In this document: positions 12,861-24,753 of the stretch, in pieces | How the letters are laid out: each line of letters opens with the position of its first letter | Numbering within the stretch: position 1 is the first letter of the stretch | Source: Vanilla planifolia | Taxonomy: Eukaryota > Streptophyta > Magnoliopsida > Asparagales > Orchidaceae | Direction of reading: 5' to 3' | Assembly: GCA_023846275.1 (NCBI GenBank) | Contig: JAIUJO010000292.1 | Coordinates: 186,001 to 250,000, forward strand | DNA length: 64,000 bases | Notes under the pieces: generated by a model | What the model was told of the DNA's origin: nothing | Seen by the model: the letters and a program-made list of their open reading frames with translations, nothing else | Databases searched by the model: none | Translations under genes and position numbers: made by a program

Positions 12861-15800
12861 ATGAGAATAATTTCATACAATTTTGCATAAATATTGCATT
12901 AATGTTGTTGACAATTGATCAACATAATCATGATTGTCTAAGGATTAATGTAGCCTTTTCTAGAACCACTTGCCCTTTCATTTCCTTATCCATGCAAATA
13001 ATGGTGCAATGAACAAGAGTTCTTTTATGCACAATTGATTGATGTAATCAATGAATTCATTCGTTATTTCCCACCTAGGATTAGAGGCACTCTTGTATCC
13101 ATGGTGTGTAGCTATTGCATTAAAGTATACAATTTCTATTAATGGAACTTTCATTTCTTATGCAGTTTGAATAGTCTTGTACCAAAGTGTTCTTAATTAA
13201 CCAATTGGGTTTAGCATACACTTAGCTATAATAGGCACCAACTTGTTTCTATGGATTATCAATGAGCAATTGAACTAACTACTCATCCACATTTATTGTT
13301 TCATAATGGATGCTTTACATTCATAATACCCAAATCCCATTGGATTTATTCCCAATGTAGTACTCAAATTCTAATCTCTTAGATAGATTATGAAATAAGC
13401 TATTGTTAGCCATAGGTTCATGAGAGCGATGAGAATTATTTTTAGTTTTGGGCAGAAGAATAAACTGCCTTACATAGTTGTTATTTGTTGTACCTCTTAC
13501 ATTAAAAGCTTGGATGTTATTCAAAAAAACCCATTTGTTATGAAATTTGAGAAAATCAAGCACTTCTACAAATCGTTCTCACAACTAAGATGCCTCTTTA
13601 ACCATTTATAACATTTCTCATTGAGTTCCTATTGTAAAATAGGCTGCAATCTTCCTCTTTAGTTACATTAGACTAGAATTTTTAGATCATTTGAGCTAGT
13701 CATTGCTGAAATTTTAAAATGATAGTAAGCCATTTTGTTGGTAGGCTTTATTGCAAGACACTAGTAAATCAAAAAGGTTTTTGCATTATGAACTCGAGCA
13801 TATTTACATGTAATTGAACAAATGGTTTTCCTCAAAGAATAGTGCATAAAATATTATTTAGTCTATACAAATAATTTGATATTGCCTTTAATGGTACATA
13901 TGTAAAGAATACAAATTGGTCCTTGATGATAAGGCATTGTCATGCATAAAGTTTCTCAGTTTTAATGTTAACAAGAGTCTGTTAAAATGCATGCATATGC
14001 ATATATGATGTTTAAGGTAAAAATATTTTCTATCAAATAATTTAATTCTTAAAAATTAAACAATAGATTTTTTTTTATTCTTGAAATAAATTTTTTTTAT
14101 TTTTCAGCAATCTATTTTCTTTTATCAAATAATTGATAATTGAATCAAGTTCTGACAGAACATTGTCATTGAAATTCTTTTTTGCATGTAATTCACTTGT
14201 TAAAGAAATGTTCAAATAATTATCAAGTCTTAATGATTCATATTTTCTTAATTTAATCATTCATCATAAAGTAAAATATTTAACTTAAGTCCATCACACG
14301 AAGAAAATTTACCTCAATAATGAGCTATTATGCAAGTAAGCTCCATATTATTTTTGGGGCTCCTCCTTCTCTTCCTTTTATTCTCTTTGTTCTTCTTGCT
14401 TTTCATATTATGAATTTTTCTTATGAACATAAGTTCATAACTTTATTCAAAAGGTATAGCATTTATTTTGTGATATGAATTTCTCATATAATCTATACAA
14501 CTTTAAATAAACTTTTTGGACAAAATAGTTGGAACGGGTTTTGCTAAAATAAAATTGTTGACTTATGAACATTGGTGGTTACTTGAGCATGCTCCCAAAT
14601 AGGATTTTGCAAACTTAAAAATAAAATAATGTGATTTTCCTATAGAGGATCCACTCTATGAAATTAATCCTATCGAATAGATAACTTCTCTGATCAATGC
14701 AATAATCTACTTTGATACAACCTCTTCACTATTTTGTGTAACCAAAGGAGGAGAATTGGAATTAATCAATTTTTTTTATATTCCAAAATCTTGCTTGATC
14801 TTTATTTTAAGCATTTAGGTTTACAAAAAGAAAATATGATGAAAAGTGTAATAAAGTATATCACTTAAAAGTTTTAAGATATAACTCGAATGAATTCTAT
14901 AACCAGGATTATATAATTACTCCTTCATTTTACATGAGTGGTGCGAGAAGGTCATAGATAAAGATTCTTTCATAAAAAAAATGTGTTTCCAATCCTCTAA
15001 CAAAAATAATAGAAGAAGTATTTACCTCAATAACATACTTTACTCCAAGAATTGGAGTAAATCCTTCAAATTTCTACTAACAAAAGGTCTTACTTTTGAG
15101 CTAAATGCTGTGACACCATAATGCCTCAATGTAAGGTTGCGAGTCGTTCACTTATTAGAAAATCTTTGGATAAAATTTTTCCTTGATCACAAAGAGGTCA
15201 AGTGGGTTTTTAAGACTGTACTCACAAAAAATTGGGAAAACATTATCCTTAATTTAATTACAAAGATATGTAATAAATCTCAGTAATAAATTGAAATTAG
15301 AATTTCGAAAAGAAAATCCTGAGAGTTTTATGAATTTGAAGGGATGAAAGTTCTATGTTTCAGTAATAGAGGAATGCACTTCAACATATTCCAAAAATGA
15401 TATTTCAATTAAAGTCCAATGAAAGGCAACCCATTAAATGAAATGATCCTAGATGATTGAATACTATTGAAATCCATCATACTTTTCTTGACCACAGTAT
15501 GGAACAAAAATGAGGCATATTTATAAGAATTTTAGTACTCATAATTTCATGCAAATGCTTGTATGACAATTAGGTGAAACTTCCTTTTCGTTCATAATGC
15601 ATAAAAATCATCATAGATTTCCTTTTCTAAAAATATTGTTTTTACAACATATGCATACCATACATCACTAAGACTTATTGCACATCAATTACCCTATAGA
15701 AGTTACATCTAGAAGAGTATTTAACACTCCAATTCCTCTTATTGTTGAGAACACACGTCACATATCTCCTATGCATGTTGGCATTGTGCATTGTGTTCCT

Positions 15801-16540
15801 AAGCAATACAACTCATTAGCACAATCTTTCCTATAAGAATGACTACCTACATATTATATGCAAGTATCCAGGGTGATGGAATTTTTTGTTTCATACTAGT
15901 ATTTGTATCTTACCAGTTATGTATATTTCATAGCATTATCATAACAAATGTTTGTGTTAGAATTTATCTCTGTATAAATGTAAATTATCATTTTTATTTA
16001 ATGTTAGACTATTCAAACATGTGTCAAAATCAACAAGATGATGCTTAATGTGTGATATATTTGTACTATAACATATTTATGTTTTTTTAACTCTACAACA
16101 AAAGTGATGCATAAGTCAAGTTAAGTGAAGCTACAATAAGTATGGAATGATCTTAACATGCATCTTTTATATAATAAAAGTACCTTAATTGTCCAAATGG
16201 GTTAATTATTTCCTGAATAGATATGATGAATAATAACGATATAATTAATAAGTTCATTATGCAATCCATGAATAAAGATAGTTAACAATATAATTTATCA
16301 ATTTAGGGTTGTCTTATAAAAATTTACCTAGTCTTGATACAAACATTTAACTATAATTTTCATCTTAGTTAATGCACAAAAGATTCTTATCAATTGTATT
16401 GATGTGTATTTGTAAGATATTAGTTTTTATAAGATAAGATAAGCATTAATAGAATCTATACTTCCAACCCATCATTAAGCCTCATGAGATTCTTTGATGC
16501 CATCCTTTAGTTTAAGGCCATTATGATACTTTTTGTAAGG
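12861..16540. other. Unassigned region after the broken integrase
   Basis: No RT, RNase H or LTR could be recognised on either strand. An 80-codon minus-strand frame at 13321-13563 (starts MLDFLKFHNKWVFLNNIQ) looks slightly protein-like but matches no family I know. A minus-strand 61-codon frame at 14075-14260 is lysine/leucine/asparagine-rich and could be a short coiled coil, or chance. Probably more retroelement debris. Confidence 0.35.
15039..15061. repeat. Short perfect inverted repeat
   Basis: Ten-base arms (tttactccaa and its complement) flank a three-base loop. It stands alone without a neighbouring gene, so no terminator or other role is claimed. Confidence 0.6.
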
Positions 16541-16549
16541 TTTAGAATT

Positions 16550-17080
16550 CAATTCACTATATGTCATGCAACTAAACACAAGATGGGGGTGAATTTCGAA
16601 TTATTTGAATTTTGAAATACTTTTGTAGAGTACTATAATGGATCACCAAACATTACATGGAATGATTAAAACAACAGAAGAATCAAGAAATAAGAAAGAT
16701 AAATATGTACTAAAAAGAAGTGTTGGCCAGATATGAGTTAGTTTACCAAACAAAACTAGGGACTTTATTGACCCATAAGTCACCAAGCTTAAGCCTATTA
16801 GTACTTTTCTACTCAATAAGTGGAGAAGGTTTTACAACTGCTATTTACATATGTTAAAGCATAAACCCTTCTCTACATTTTCATGAACCCAAAAATTACC
16901 CTCATTAACTTTTTCTTACAAGAAATTACTCATTTCATTTTTATCGTGGCATACAAAATCGAACAAAGTCTCGAACACTAGGCCTTAAAAGTGTTCTTCC
17001 TTTCCAAAAAGTAAGCACCATAGTGGGACTTACATTCTCTTAATCCATGTTAGAAGGAAATAAATAACATAAGAAATTTA
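16550..17080 (+). mobile_element. Possible copia 3' untranslated/polypurine segment
   Basis: The phrase acaagatgggggtgaatttc near 16580, followed by text like 'aagaaataagaaagataaa' and 'ctcaataagtggagaaggtt', resembles the segment beside the polypurine tract of plant SIRE-type elements (remembered pattern, not searched). It lies on the same strand as the gag/integrase piece ending at 12860, so it could be the 3' end of that element with the RT-RNase H part lost or replaced. No 3' LTR could be confirmed to its right. Confidence 0.3.
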
Positions 17081-19375
17081 ATTCGAAAAAATAATAATAA
17101 AATTCGATGTACCCTTTTTGAGATATAAAATAAAAAGTGGTAACATAATTGCTGATTCACTATTACCAAAAAATATTTTCAAATTATTTTATGAAGAATG
17201 TTGTGTATAGCTCTTCTAAGATCTTCCAAATTGCACATCTAAGCATTTGCAAGAAAAAAGATTAAATGAACTGTTACTAAAAACTAGAAAATGAATGTAA
17301 TAGGTAATCAAAAGCACTTTATAATTTCTCAAACTTGACTATTGAAAAAAAAATTTCATGCAGATATTTAAAATGCATATTATTTTCTTTTACACATAAG
17401 TAGTATTTATAGTTGTAGTGAGTATATTAGTTTAGCCTCAGAGTCAAATTGTTATCCTGATGTTTCCTTAATGATTACTTCAATGCTTGAGTAGAACGTG
17501 ATAATTTCTCTGCTCATTTCTAAGTTAAACATTATACCTCTTTTGTAAGTTCATTAACCTTATCAAATAATACACCACCTTCAACTTTTATTTTCTACAT
17601 TCCAAAAACTATACATTTTACGTTTCAATAAGCATATGAGAAAAACCTTGTTTGGGCTCAAGTTTTATTCTTATTCATTTAATTATTTGACCCATATTAA
17701 AAAATTGCCATCATATCGAACATGAAATTTTTATGAAATGGATTGATGGTCATTAAATAAAAAGTCAAGATGTTCATAAAAGTTTTTCTTTCTATTGGAA
17801 ATAAACCTTGAATGATCTATAATGCATTAGATAGGACATCACATGATTGATCAAGTTGTTTGATGGGCCTTCAACAAAAAATGAATTTTAGAATTTGACT
17901 ATTGCTTTTAATTCTAATCTAATTATGTGGTTCATTGCCCATATAACACTTGTTTAGGTAGGTTATTAGATTTTTAAATGGACAATATAACTAAGATTCT
18001 TTTAGTAATTTTTATTTACAAAAATTCATTTTGTATTAATTCCATCTCATAAATATTTTCTTAACAAAATCTAAAATTTTTGAAGATGAAATTTTTTTTA
18101 AATATGAATATTATTTTTTCATTCGAATGTTAATAATTGTATATACCAAAATTCAAGTTTTCTCAAAGATTTTTTGCATAAGGCATTTCATTATTCCTAG
18201 AATTTAAAGTTTTCACATCAAAAAAAGGTAATAAGTTTATATTCAATTCTATTAATGCTTAAAATTAATTATAAGTGCATGCTTGAAATAAGGTGCAATT
18301 GTAGTCCATGATAAATCTCTAATAAAAAATAATTTAACCATTACATAAGTACTCAGTAGCACATATATTTCCTTGAAGAAAAACACGAGTTATGCTTTGG
18401 CATCTTTAAAAACTTCTGCATCCTTAAGCATATTTTATATCATTCATATCACTTTCGTAAGTTGTACCCTAGCGTTAGTCCACAGCATAGGTTAAGAATA
18501 ATCACTAAGAACTTCTAGTTTGCTAAATAAAAAATCATGCATTATGTGTATCATAAAATAAAAAAAATAAGCTATTTAAAAAGTTTGGTGTACTCAACAT
18601 CATATTTAGCCTTTGGAGCACAAGGTATGAAGGATACAAAAATTTTGATGATCCTATGTCTAAATGTGAGAAAATGTTAAGAAATAAAATTGTCCATAAT
18701 AGAAAAAGGCTCCCTTGATATATACATGTAATGCATATTGATACATATAACACTTAGTACGAGGGCAAGTGAAATTAGTTCGTGAAAATTTTTCAAACTT
18801 GGCACATTAAAAACAAATTTTTTTTTAATTGTAGTGAATAATATCAAGCAAACTATGTCAACAAATATTAAGAAATTATATGCAAAACGAAGGGAGCAAA
18901 AAAAAAAATTATATGTTTTGGTACTTACAAAAAGATTGAACTTGTACAACCAATTAAATTGGGCTTAGCTTACCAAAACCTTTCACTCCATTCTCATAGT
19001 TAGTGAAGATGCCATCACATCATCTACCATATATTCAGAATTTATGCACAATCCCCTACCTTCATATATGTTTTGGCTTCAACACTATTATTTCTATGAG
19101 ATATTTGTTTAGCTCAAGCTAAAACCTCATGTAGGATGATATGCTAAACTTAGTTTTAGCTCATAAATAATTGAGAAGTCCAAAGCATCAAGCATTATAT
19201 TCAAACAAAGGAAAAACCAAGGATGTTATAGGCTTAATATTTTATGTCTTAGGAACATTGGGCAAGTAGAATCTTTTGTAAAGGCTAAAGACTTGCAGTA
19301 ATTTTAACATTAGGGATCACAACTTAGATAAATAATGGTTCTAAGAATCCACAAAATGAAAACTCATACTGGTGA
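17081..19375. other. Unassigned region
   Basis: No domain, RNA gene or clear repeat was recognised. Two short overlapping minus-strand frames (18535-18753 and 18677-18949) are leucine/phenylalanine-rich, as expected of chance frames in AT-rich DNA. Confidence 0.35.
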
Positions 19376-19654
19376 TTAAGTGGCACGGTAAACACAAAAG
19401 TGAAGTTCTTTGAAAGTCATGCAAAAAAGTAAACCACTAACTTGGATAGTTAGAAAATTGGACTTAGTTGTTGATTTTCTCAAAATTTGAAGTAATGTGA
19501 TTAAAAGTGTTTTCATTATTTTGTGAATGCAAGGTAATGAGTTAGGATCTTCTTTTTTGCAGCACTTGTTGCCCTTCCTGGGGCTACACCCAAAATACAC
19601 TATTGGATTGATTGCCTTTGGCATTGTGTTATTAATTATAATTAAAGACAACAT
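19376..19654 (-). pseudogene. Possible RPA1-like zinc/OB-fold remnant (weak)
   Basis: The minus-strand frame of 92 codons contains FGCSPRKGNKCCKK near residues 22-35, then a further Cys (LPCIHK), then FLTIQVSGLLFCMTFKEL near residues 67-84. Plant replication protein A large-subunit C-terminal domains have a cysteine, a second cysteine nine residues on followed by Lys-Lys, a later Cys pair, and then a beta-rich 'YLLQVQIQD...TAFQE' segment; the spacing here is similar. Such domains occur in host RPA1 and in proteins carried by plant Helitrons. The second Cys pair is incomplete and no other RPA or helicase domain is visible nearby. I treat it as a suggestion only. Confidence 0.2.
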
Positions 19655-20099
19655 GTTTTTACTTCATTCAAATTGTAATACTTAAAACATGGTTGAGATT
19701 GCCATGTGGGTTGGAATGGGTAAGGGCAATGTTTACAAATGTTGGTGATAGTAGTGATGGACTACAACGGATAGTAATAAAAATAGTCAAAACTTAATTT
19801 TTATGCCTTTTTAAGGACATTTTCAAACAAAATTTAAATTGATAGAATCTTAAGACATCTACAAGGATGTCTTTTACAAAAGTTCAAGCTAAAAATATCT
19901 AAAAAGTTATAAATTTGTATTCAATTAAATTAAACTAAAGTGTAAATATAAATCACTATATAAACAATGGAGAAGCAAACTAAAATGTTCAACAAATAAT
20001 AGTTAGCAATAATTGACACCACTAACGAGAATGATAGAAGAGATTAATGAGAAGTAAAGAGGCAAATATTGGAACTACTTTTAGTCTAAATAAGAGTAG
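19655..20099. other. Unassigned stretch
   Basis: No feature recognised between the weak RPA-like frame and the gypsy fragment. It may belong to the downstream (integrase) part of that element, but no integrase motif can be read. Confidence 0.3.
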
Positions 20100-22030
20100 C
20101 ACACCTCCAAGTCGAACCTTTGCATGAAGTATGCGATGCTACTACATCACTCTCCCTAAATTGGAAAGAGCTTCACTTTTTAGAGCTATGGTGAAATCTC
20201 TGATACTTCTTTAACATCTCTATGTTTAGGTAATGAACCTTCTACCCAATGATTCAAGTGTCATTAATGTGTGATGGCCTTGCTAATGTTCCAAAAATCT
20301 TTGTGGTGCCAGATTCTATGTTAAAATGGTTTGATTATCTATGATTTATATGAATTTTGCCATAATTACCTAATTTAGCTATTGCATAAGTTCTAGATTA
20401 GGAATAATCGACATATCTTATTTGGGTAATCTTGGACAATAAAATTGATTGGCCACATCCCTTATGGTTTTGCCTTGACCAAAATGTCAAGTTAGAACTC
20501 TAGTATGTATTTGTTAGATAGAAAAATTCTTAAGAGATGTGTTGGGAATGCAAAGTTATCATCCACATAAAAAAACCATTTTTCAGATAATAATAATGAG
20601 AAACTTATCATGAAAAGTGTTGACTACTTGATAGGTATGACCTAGATCTAACAATCACTATATAAATTCTTGACACTTTGAAATCCAGGAAAACTATAGT
20701 TATCATTGAAAGTCAACAAATATCATGACTTAAAGCATTTGCTACTTTATTCTCCACTCTTGCCCTATGTTTTAAAGCAAAAGTTAATTTCTTATAAATA
20801 TTCAAACATTTATCATGCTAATTACTTAAATTAATTTGAGAATTAATAAAGAATATTAAATATTGCATATTCTTAAATTAAAGTGCTTCATAACTAAAAT
20901 AAGGGGAAAATTCTTGGGATAATAGATACTATCTCCAATATCTTAGTGATTAAATTATCACATAATGTTTTTTAATAAGAGTATTTCTTTCATTTCTATT
21001 TACAATTTCATTGATGAATGTGATAAGAAGACAACTTTTGCTCATTGCTCCACTAATGCCAATTCTTTATGCAAAATCATCTCCAAAGGTGATGAAAAGT
21101 ATAGTAATCTATGGACTAGAGGTTGAGTCATAGCTTCTTTTAATTTAGCAAAGCTAATTTTGCCACATTTCCCAAGGTAAACCCACCCTTATTTGTTATA
21201 ATTGAGGATACAATCATGCTTAGTCTTTGCATGATGCATTGTTAAAAAGTGGCAAAGCCATGAAAGCTATGAACTTAATGTAATTGGACTAGGCCATTCA
21301 AAAATGGATTTTATCTTGTTAGGAATAGTAAAAAAGATATTCTTTTTGAACTATAAAAACTTTTAATACATTCTATTAAAAAAACTTAACAATTCTTATT
21401 ACTGACAAATAAATGTTGTTCGTGCACAAAACTCGAGTCATAAGTCTCATAAATGTACTTGCCACATTCAACAATATGAATGACAAAATTAACCATCCTT
21501 AAATTCCATCTCTTCTTTTATAAGTACCCTTACATTCATCACTAAGCAGATTCAAACATAATAGTACCCACCTGCGAGATCTATTTTAGAAAATATGACA
21601 GCTCCAATAATTTGATGTAACAAATCAATGATTGCAGAAATTCAAAACTTATAATCAGTCATTATTTTGTTAATCACATGACTATATATGCACATGGACC
21701 AAGTTTCATCACTTTTTATAGCAAACAAAGTGGGGAAATCACATGCTCTAATAATTTTCTTAATAAATTCCATTTGAATGAGCCCAATTGCTTATCAGGA
21801 AAATTCTATATGAGCAAATAAATTTAATCAATACTTTAGTAAATGTGGCAATGAAGTGTCAAAAACTACATTGCTAGTATGCTAAATATCTATTAATAAT
21901 TGGATAGTTTAGCTAGTCATCAGGAAAACCTTCACAAATTCTTTTAGCAAGGGTCGAACTATAGGTTGTGGGGTGGTTATACTAATAAGAATTTTTCTAA
22001 TTGTCACAAACTAGAGAACTTCACCATTGG
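20100..22030 (-). mobile_element. pol: Ty3-gypsy pol fragment 1 (RT and RNase H)
   Basis: Read on the minus strand from high to low coordinates, the pieces appear in family order. LLKEFVKVFPDD near 21970 is the segment before RT. GAVIFSKIDLAGGYYYV at about 21605-21555 is the RT 'FSKIDLRSGYHQ' box. A frameshifted 'FGLTNAPSTFMRLM' block is seen as ASTFMRLMTRVL near 21455. KIKSIFEWPSP near 21320 starts the thumb, and EAMTQPLVH near 21110 is the start of RNase H. FALKHRARVENKVANALS near 20785-20730 matches the RNase H end 'KHKSGKENKVADALS'. Stops and frameshifts are numerous. The motif wording fits plant chromovirus-type gypsy elements. The part below 20700 should be integrase but is unreadable. 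Confidence 0.75.
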
Positions 22031-22229
22031 ATATACCCCTTTAATCTGGACTAGTGAAATGACAAATTAGTTTTTGGTTTCTTTTATCTTTTTCTTTTGG
22101 AGTATTTAGGCTAGAAGTTCTATTTAAGTGAAGTCAAGGATATAGCATGATCTTGGCTCCTTATCCAAAATTACAGTATCAGCACTTCTATTTAAAGTAG
22201 CATCTAAATCGATAACCAAGGACTTTGGA

Positions 22230-23345
22230 AACCTTTGTGTTTGTGGGAATTAATATTTTGTTGATAAAAGATATTATGTATGGGTGGAGATAGTCAACAT
22301 ATGTTAAGCCTATCTTTTTGGGAGTATTCTATCATATGACAATGATACAACTATCACAATCTAATACATTTGCAACTTTATTCTTGGCTCCTAGATTATG
22401 TTTTAAAACAAAAATGAGCACTTGTAAATATTTTAACCATTTAACATTCTAATAAATTAAATTGGTTGACCAAAATAAAGAATGTAATAGGTTGAATATC
22501 CTTGAATTAATGTGCTTCATGACTAAATGAAGAGCAAACACTTGGGATGATAGATAATGTTTCTAATGTATTAGTGATTAAACTAACACATAACATTGTT
22601 TTTCATAGGAGTATTTCTTCCTTTTTCAATTAACTTCTCACTAATGATTGTAATCAAATTGCCACTTTTACTTAGGACTCTACCAATGCTTACTCCTTAA
22701 GTATAAGTGACTTCAAAGGAGATTGAAAAGTCCAGTAATCTAAGGACTGGTGCTTGTGTCATGATTTCTTTTTAGTTAGTAAGATGACTTACCACTTTTC
22801 ATAAGTTAAAGTAAACCATTTTAATATAATCTATAATTAAGGCTATAGTCATGTTATGTCCTTCAACGTTTCAGAGATAAAAAGTGGGAAGCTTATAAAG
22901 ACTATGAACTTCTTGTACGTTAGTTTGGGTTAGCCATTTAAAAATGGATTTATCTTTTTATGATTTGTAGTTAATCATTCCTTTGGAATTATAAAACCTT
23001 TGAATGATATTTTTTGAATACAAATCAACACTTCTAATTTATAAAGGTAGATGTTATTCATGTAATATAATGCATACTTGTTTAAGTTGTCCTAACAATT
23101 CAAATATGCTGTGACTATAAGCTAATATAATAATCAAAATAGATAACAACAAAAAGACCTAGATAAGGACACAAACTTATGTCATATGTCTCACAAATGT
23201 ACTTGGTGCATTTGACAATGTTAATGGCATCACAACCACTCATGTAGTTCATCTTTTATTTTAAAAGTAGTCATGCATTCTTCACTAAGTAGATTCTAAC
23301 AAAATAGTATCAAGTAAGCTCTACATGAGCTAATGGATTAAATCA
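22230..23345 (-). mobile_element. pol: Ty3-gypsy pol fragment 2
   Basis: Second copy of the same RT/RNase H region in the same orientation, about 1.6 kb to the right. The minus strand gives EECMTTFKIKDELHEWL near 23285-23235 (RT block before 'MPFGL') and SHEAH followed by FKDIQ near 22520 (RNase H 'DHEALKYLNSQ'). The DNA from about 22370 to 23300 follows 20760-21600 word by word, for example the phrases around 'taaaatggattttatctt' and 'tcacaaatgtacttg'. It is as decayed as copy 1, so the duplication is old or both are independent insertions. Confidence 0.7.
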
Positions 23346-23369
23346 TTAATTTAGTATAGGAATGCAAAA

Positions 23370-23545
23370 ACTTTGTGTTTATGAAAATTTATATTTTTCC
23401 AATCAATGATATTATGTATGTGGGGAGATGGTCTACGAATATTAAAACTATCTTTTTGATAACATTCTCTAATATTATAGTGATACAACTATTACTATCT
23501 ATAATAGTCTTATTATGTTGGTCTTTAATTCTAATGAAGGTACAA
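23370..23545 (-). mobile_element. Ty3-gypsy fragment 3, short
   Basis: This stretch repeats 22240-22400 in order, with matching words such as 'atattatgtatg', 'ggagat' and 'gatacaactat'. In the larger copies the corresponding DNA lies just past the RNase H end. No RT follows to the right, so this is a partial third copy. Its 72-codon plus-strand frame is a by-product of the antisense match. Confidence 0.5.
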
Positions 23546-24525
23546 AAGACATTAGTAAATCACCATTCTTCATTTATTCCTAGTGTACTCTAAATGCATC
23601 TCAAAATGGTAATTGTGGTAGCATATATTTAAGATTTTAATCTAGTGCTTGTAATTGTACTTCAACATCCTCATAGAAAATATAATGCCCTCTTTCATAA
23701 GTTTATTGCTTTCTTTCTTTCATTCTTTTCTATTTATGCAAAAGACCCTTTTAAGACACTAGCTTGTAATGTACCTTTTCTTGTTAATGAGCTGGTAGTT
23801 TTTGTGATGGGCCATAGTTTGTTTATAGAGTAATAGACTTAGTGGAAGTAGTGGTATGCATTTTTGGAGGAAGTTGTCAATGGAATCTAACAGTTATAGG
23901 CAATTGATATTCTAAATCATAGGCCACTTTATATGCCTTTTTTAAAACAATAATATTTCTCAAGTCTAGGTCAATTGAATAGTCTCACTGAGCAAAACTC
24001 CAAATCAAAATAATACTACTTGATCTAAGTCTAAGAATCACATCAAAGCATATAATTCTCAAATTTAGTAATGTATTTGTTAGAAGTCCTAGAATCTTGG
24101 GATAAACATTACCATCTACACAAAAGTTGCCCAAAATAAGAAGTGAGTACTTATTTATCTTGCAGGAAAACCTTGAGTTCTTCTCATGATTGGGTTATTG
24201 CTATCATATCATCAGAAACGTATATTTTTAATTTGTGAACAAATAATCTGACACGTGATTGGAGCCTAGGTTTTTAGAAATTAGTACTTTTGATAACTAT
24301 TAAGATCATGCCATTCAAGAAAATGCTCTATCCTCATTTCCTAAATTTGATATACTATAGAGTCTAAACTAACATCAAATGTTGCAACTCTTATTTTAAC
24401 AATGCTAGCCTAGTGACCTACCATGTCTAATATCATGGGTATATGTAGTAGCTGTTCAGCTAGGTCATAATTAAATACAGTTAGGTTCATTTTTATAATA
24501 CTTTTTCTTTACTTTAGAGTTAGCT
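23546..24525. other. Unassigned stretch
   Basis: No recognised motif. It may hold more gypsy-derived sequence, but I could not align it to the two better copies. Confidence 0.3.
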
Positions 24526-24753
24526 GTCATAGACCAACTTAATCTATGAGTTTCACCACATCTATTTTCATTACCATGTTTTAATCAATCTATGGATCTT
24601 ACTAAGGTTGCTCTTAGCTCTTACATTGAATGAATTAGTGTCATAGACCAACTTAATCTATGAGTTTCACCACATCTATTTTCATTACCATGTTTTAATA
24701 AATCTATGGATGTTAATAAGGTTGCTCTTAGCTCTTACATTGAATGAATTAGT
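24526..24753. repeat. Tandem duplication, 2 x 114 bp, nearly identical
   Basis: Unit 1 is 24526-24639 and unit 2 is 24640-24753. I count three substitutions in 114 aligned bases (all C in unit 1, at the 'tcaatctatggatcttacta' portion), with no gaps. Everything else duplicated in the window is far more diverged, so this event is recent. The unit has no open frame or recognised motif and sits in unassigned sequence. Confidence 0.95.

Noticed and set aside
13321-13611. Opposed 80- and 63-codon frames as a candidate gene
   Set aside because: No family is recognised, no supporting neighbours, and both strands are open, as happens by chance.
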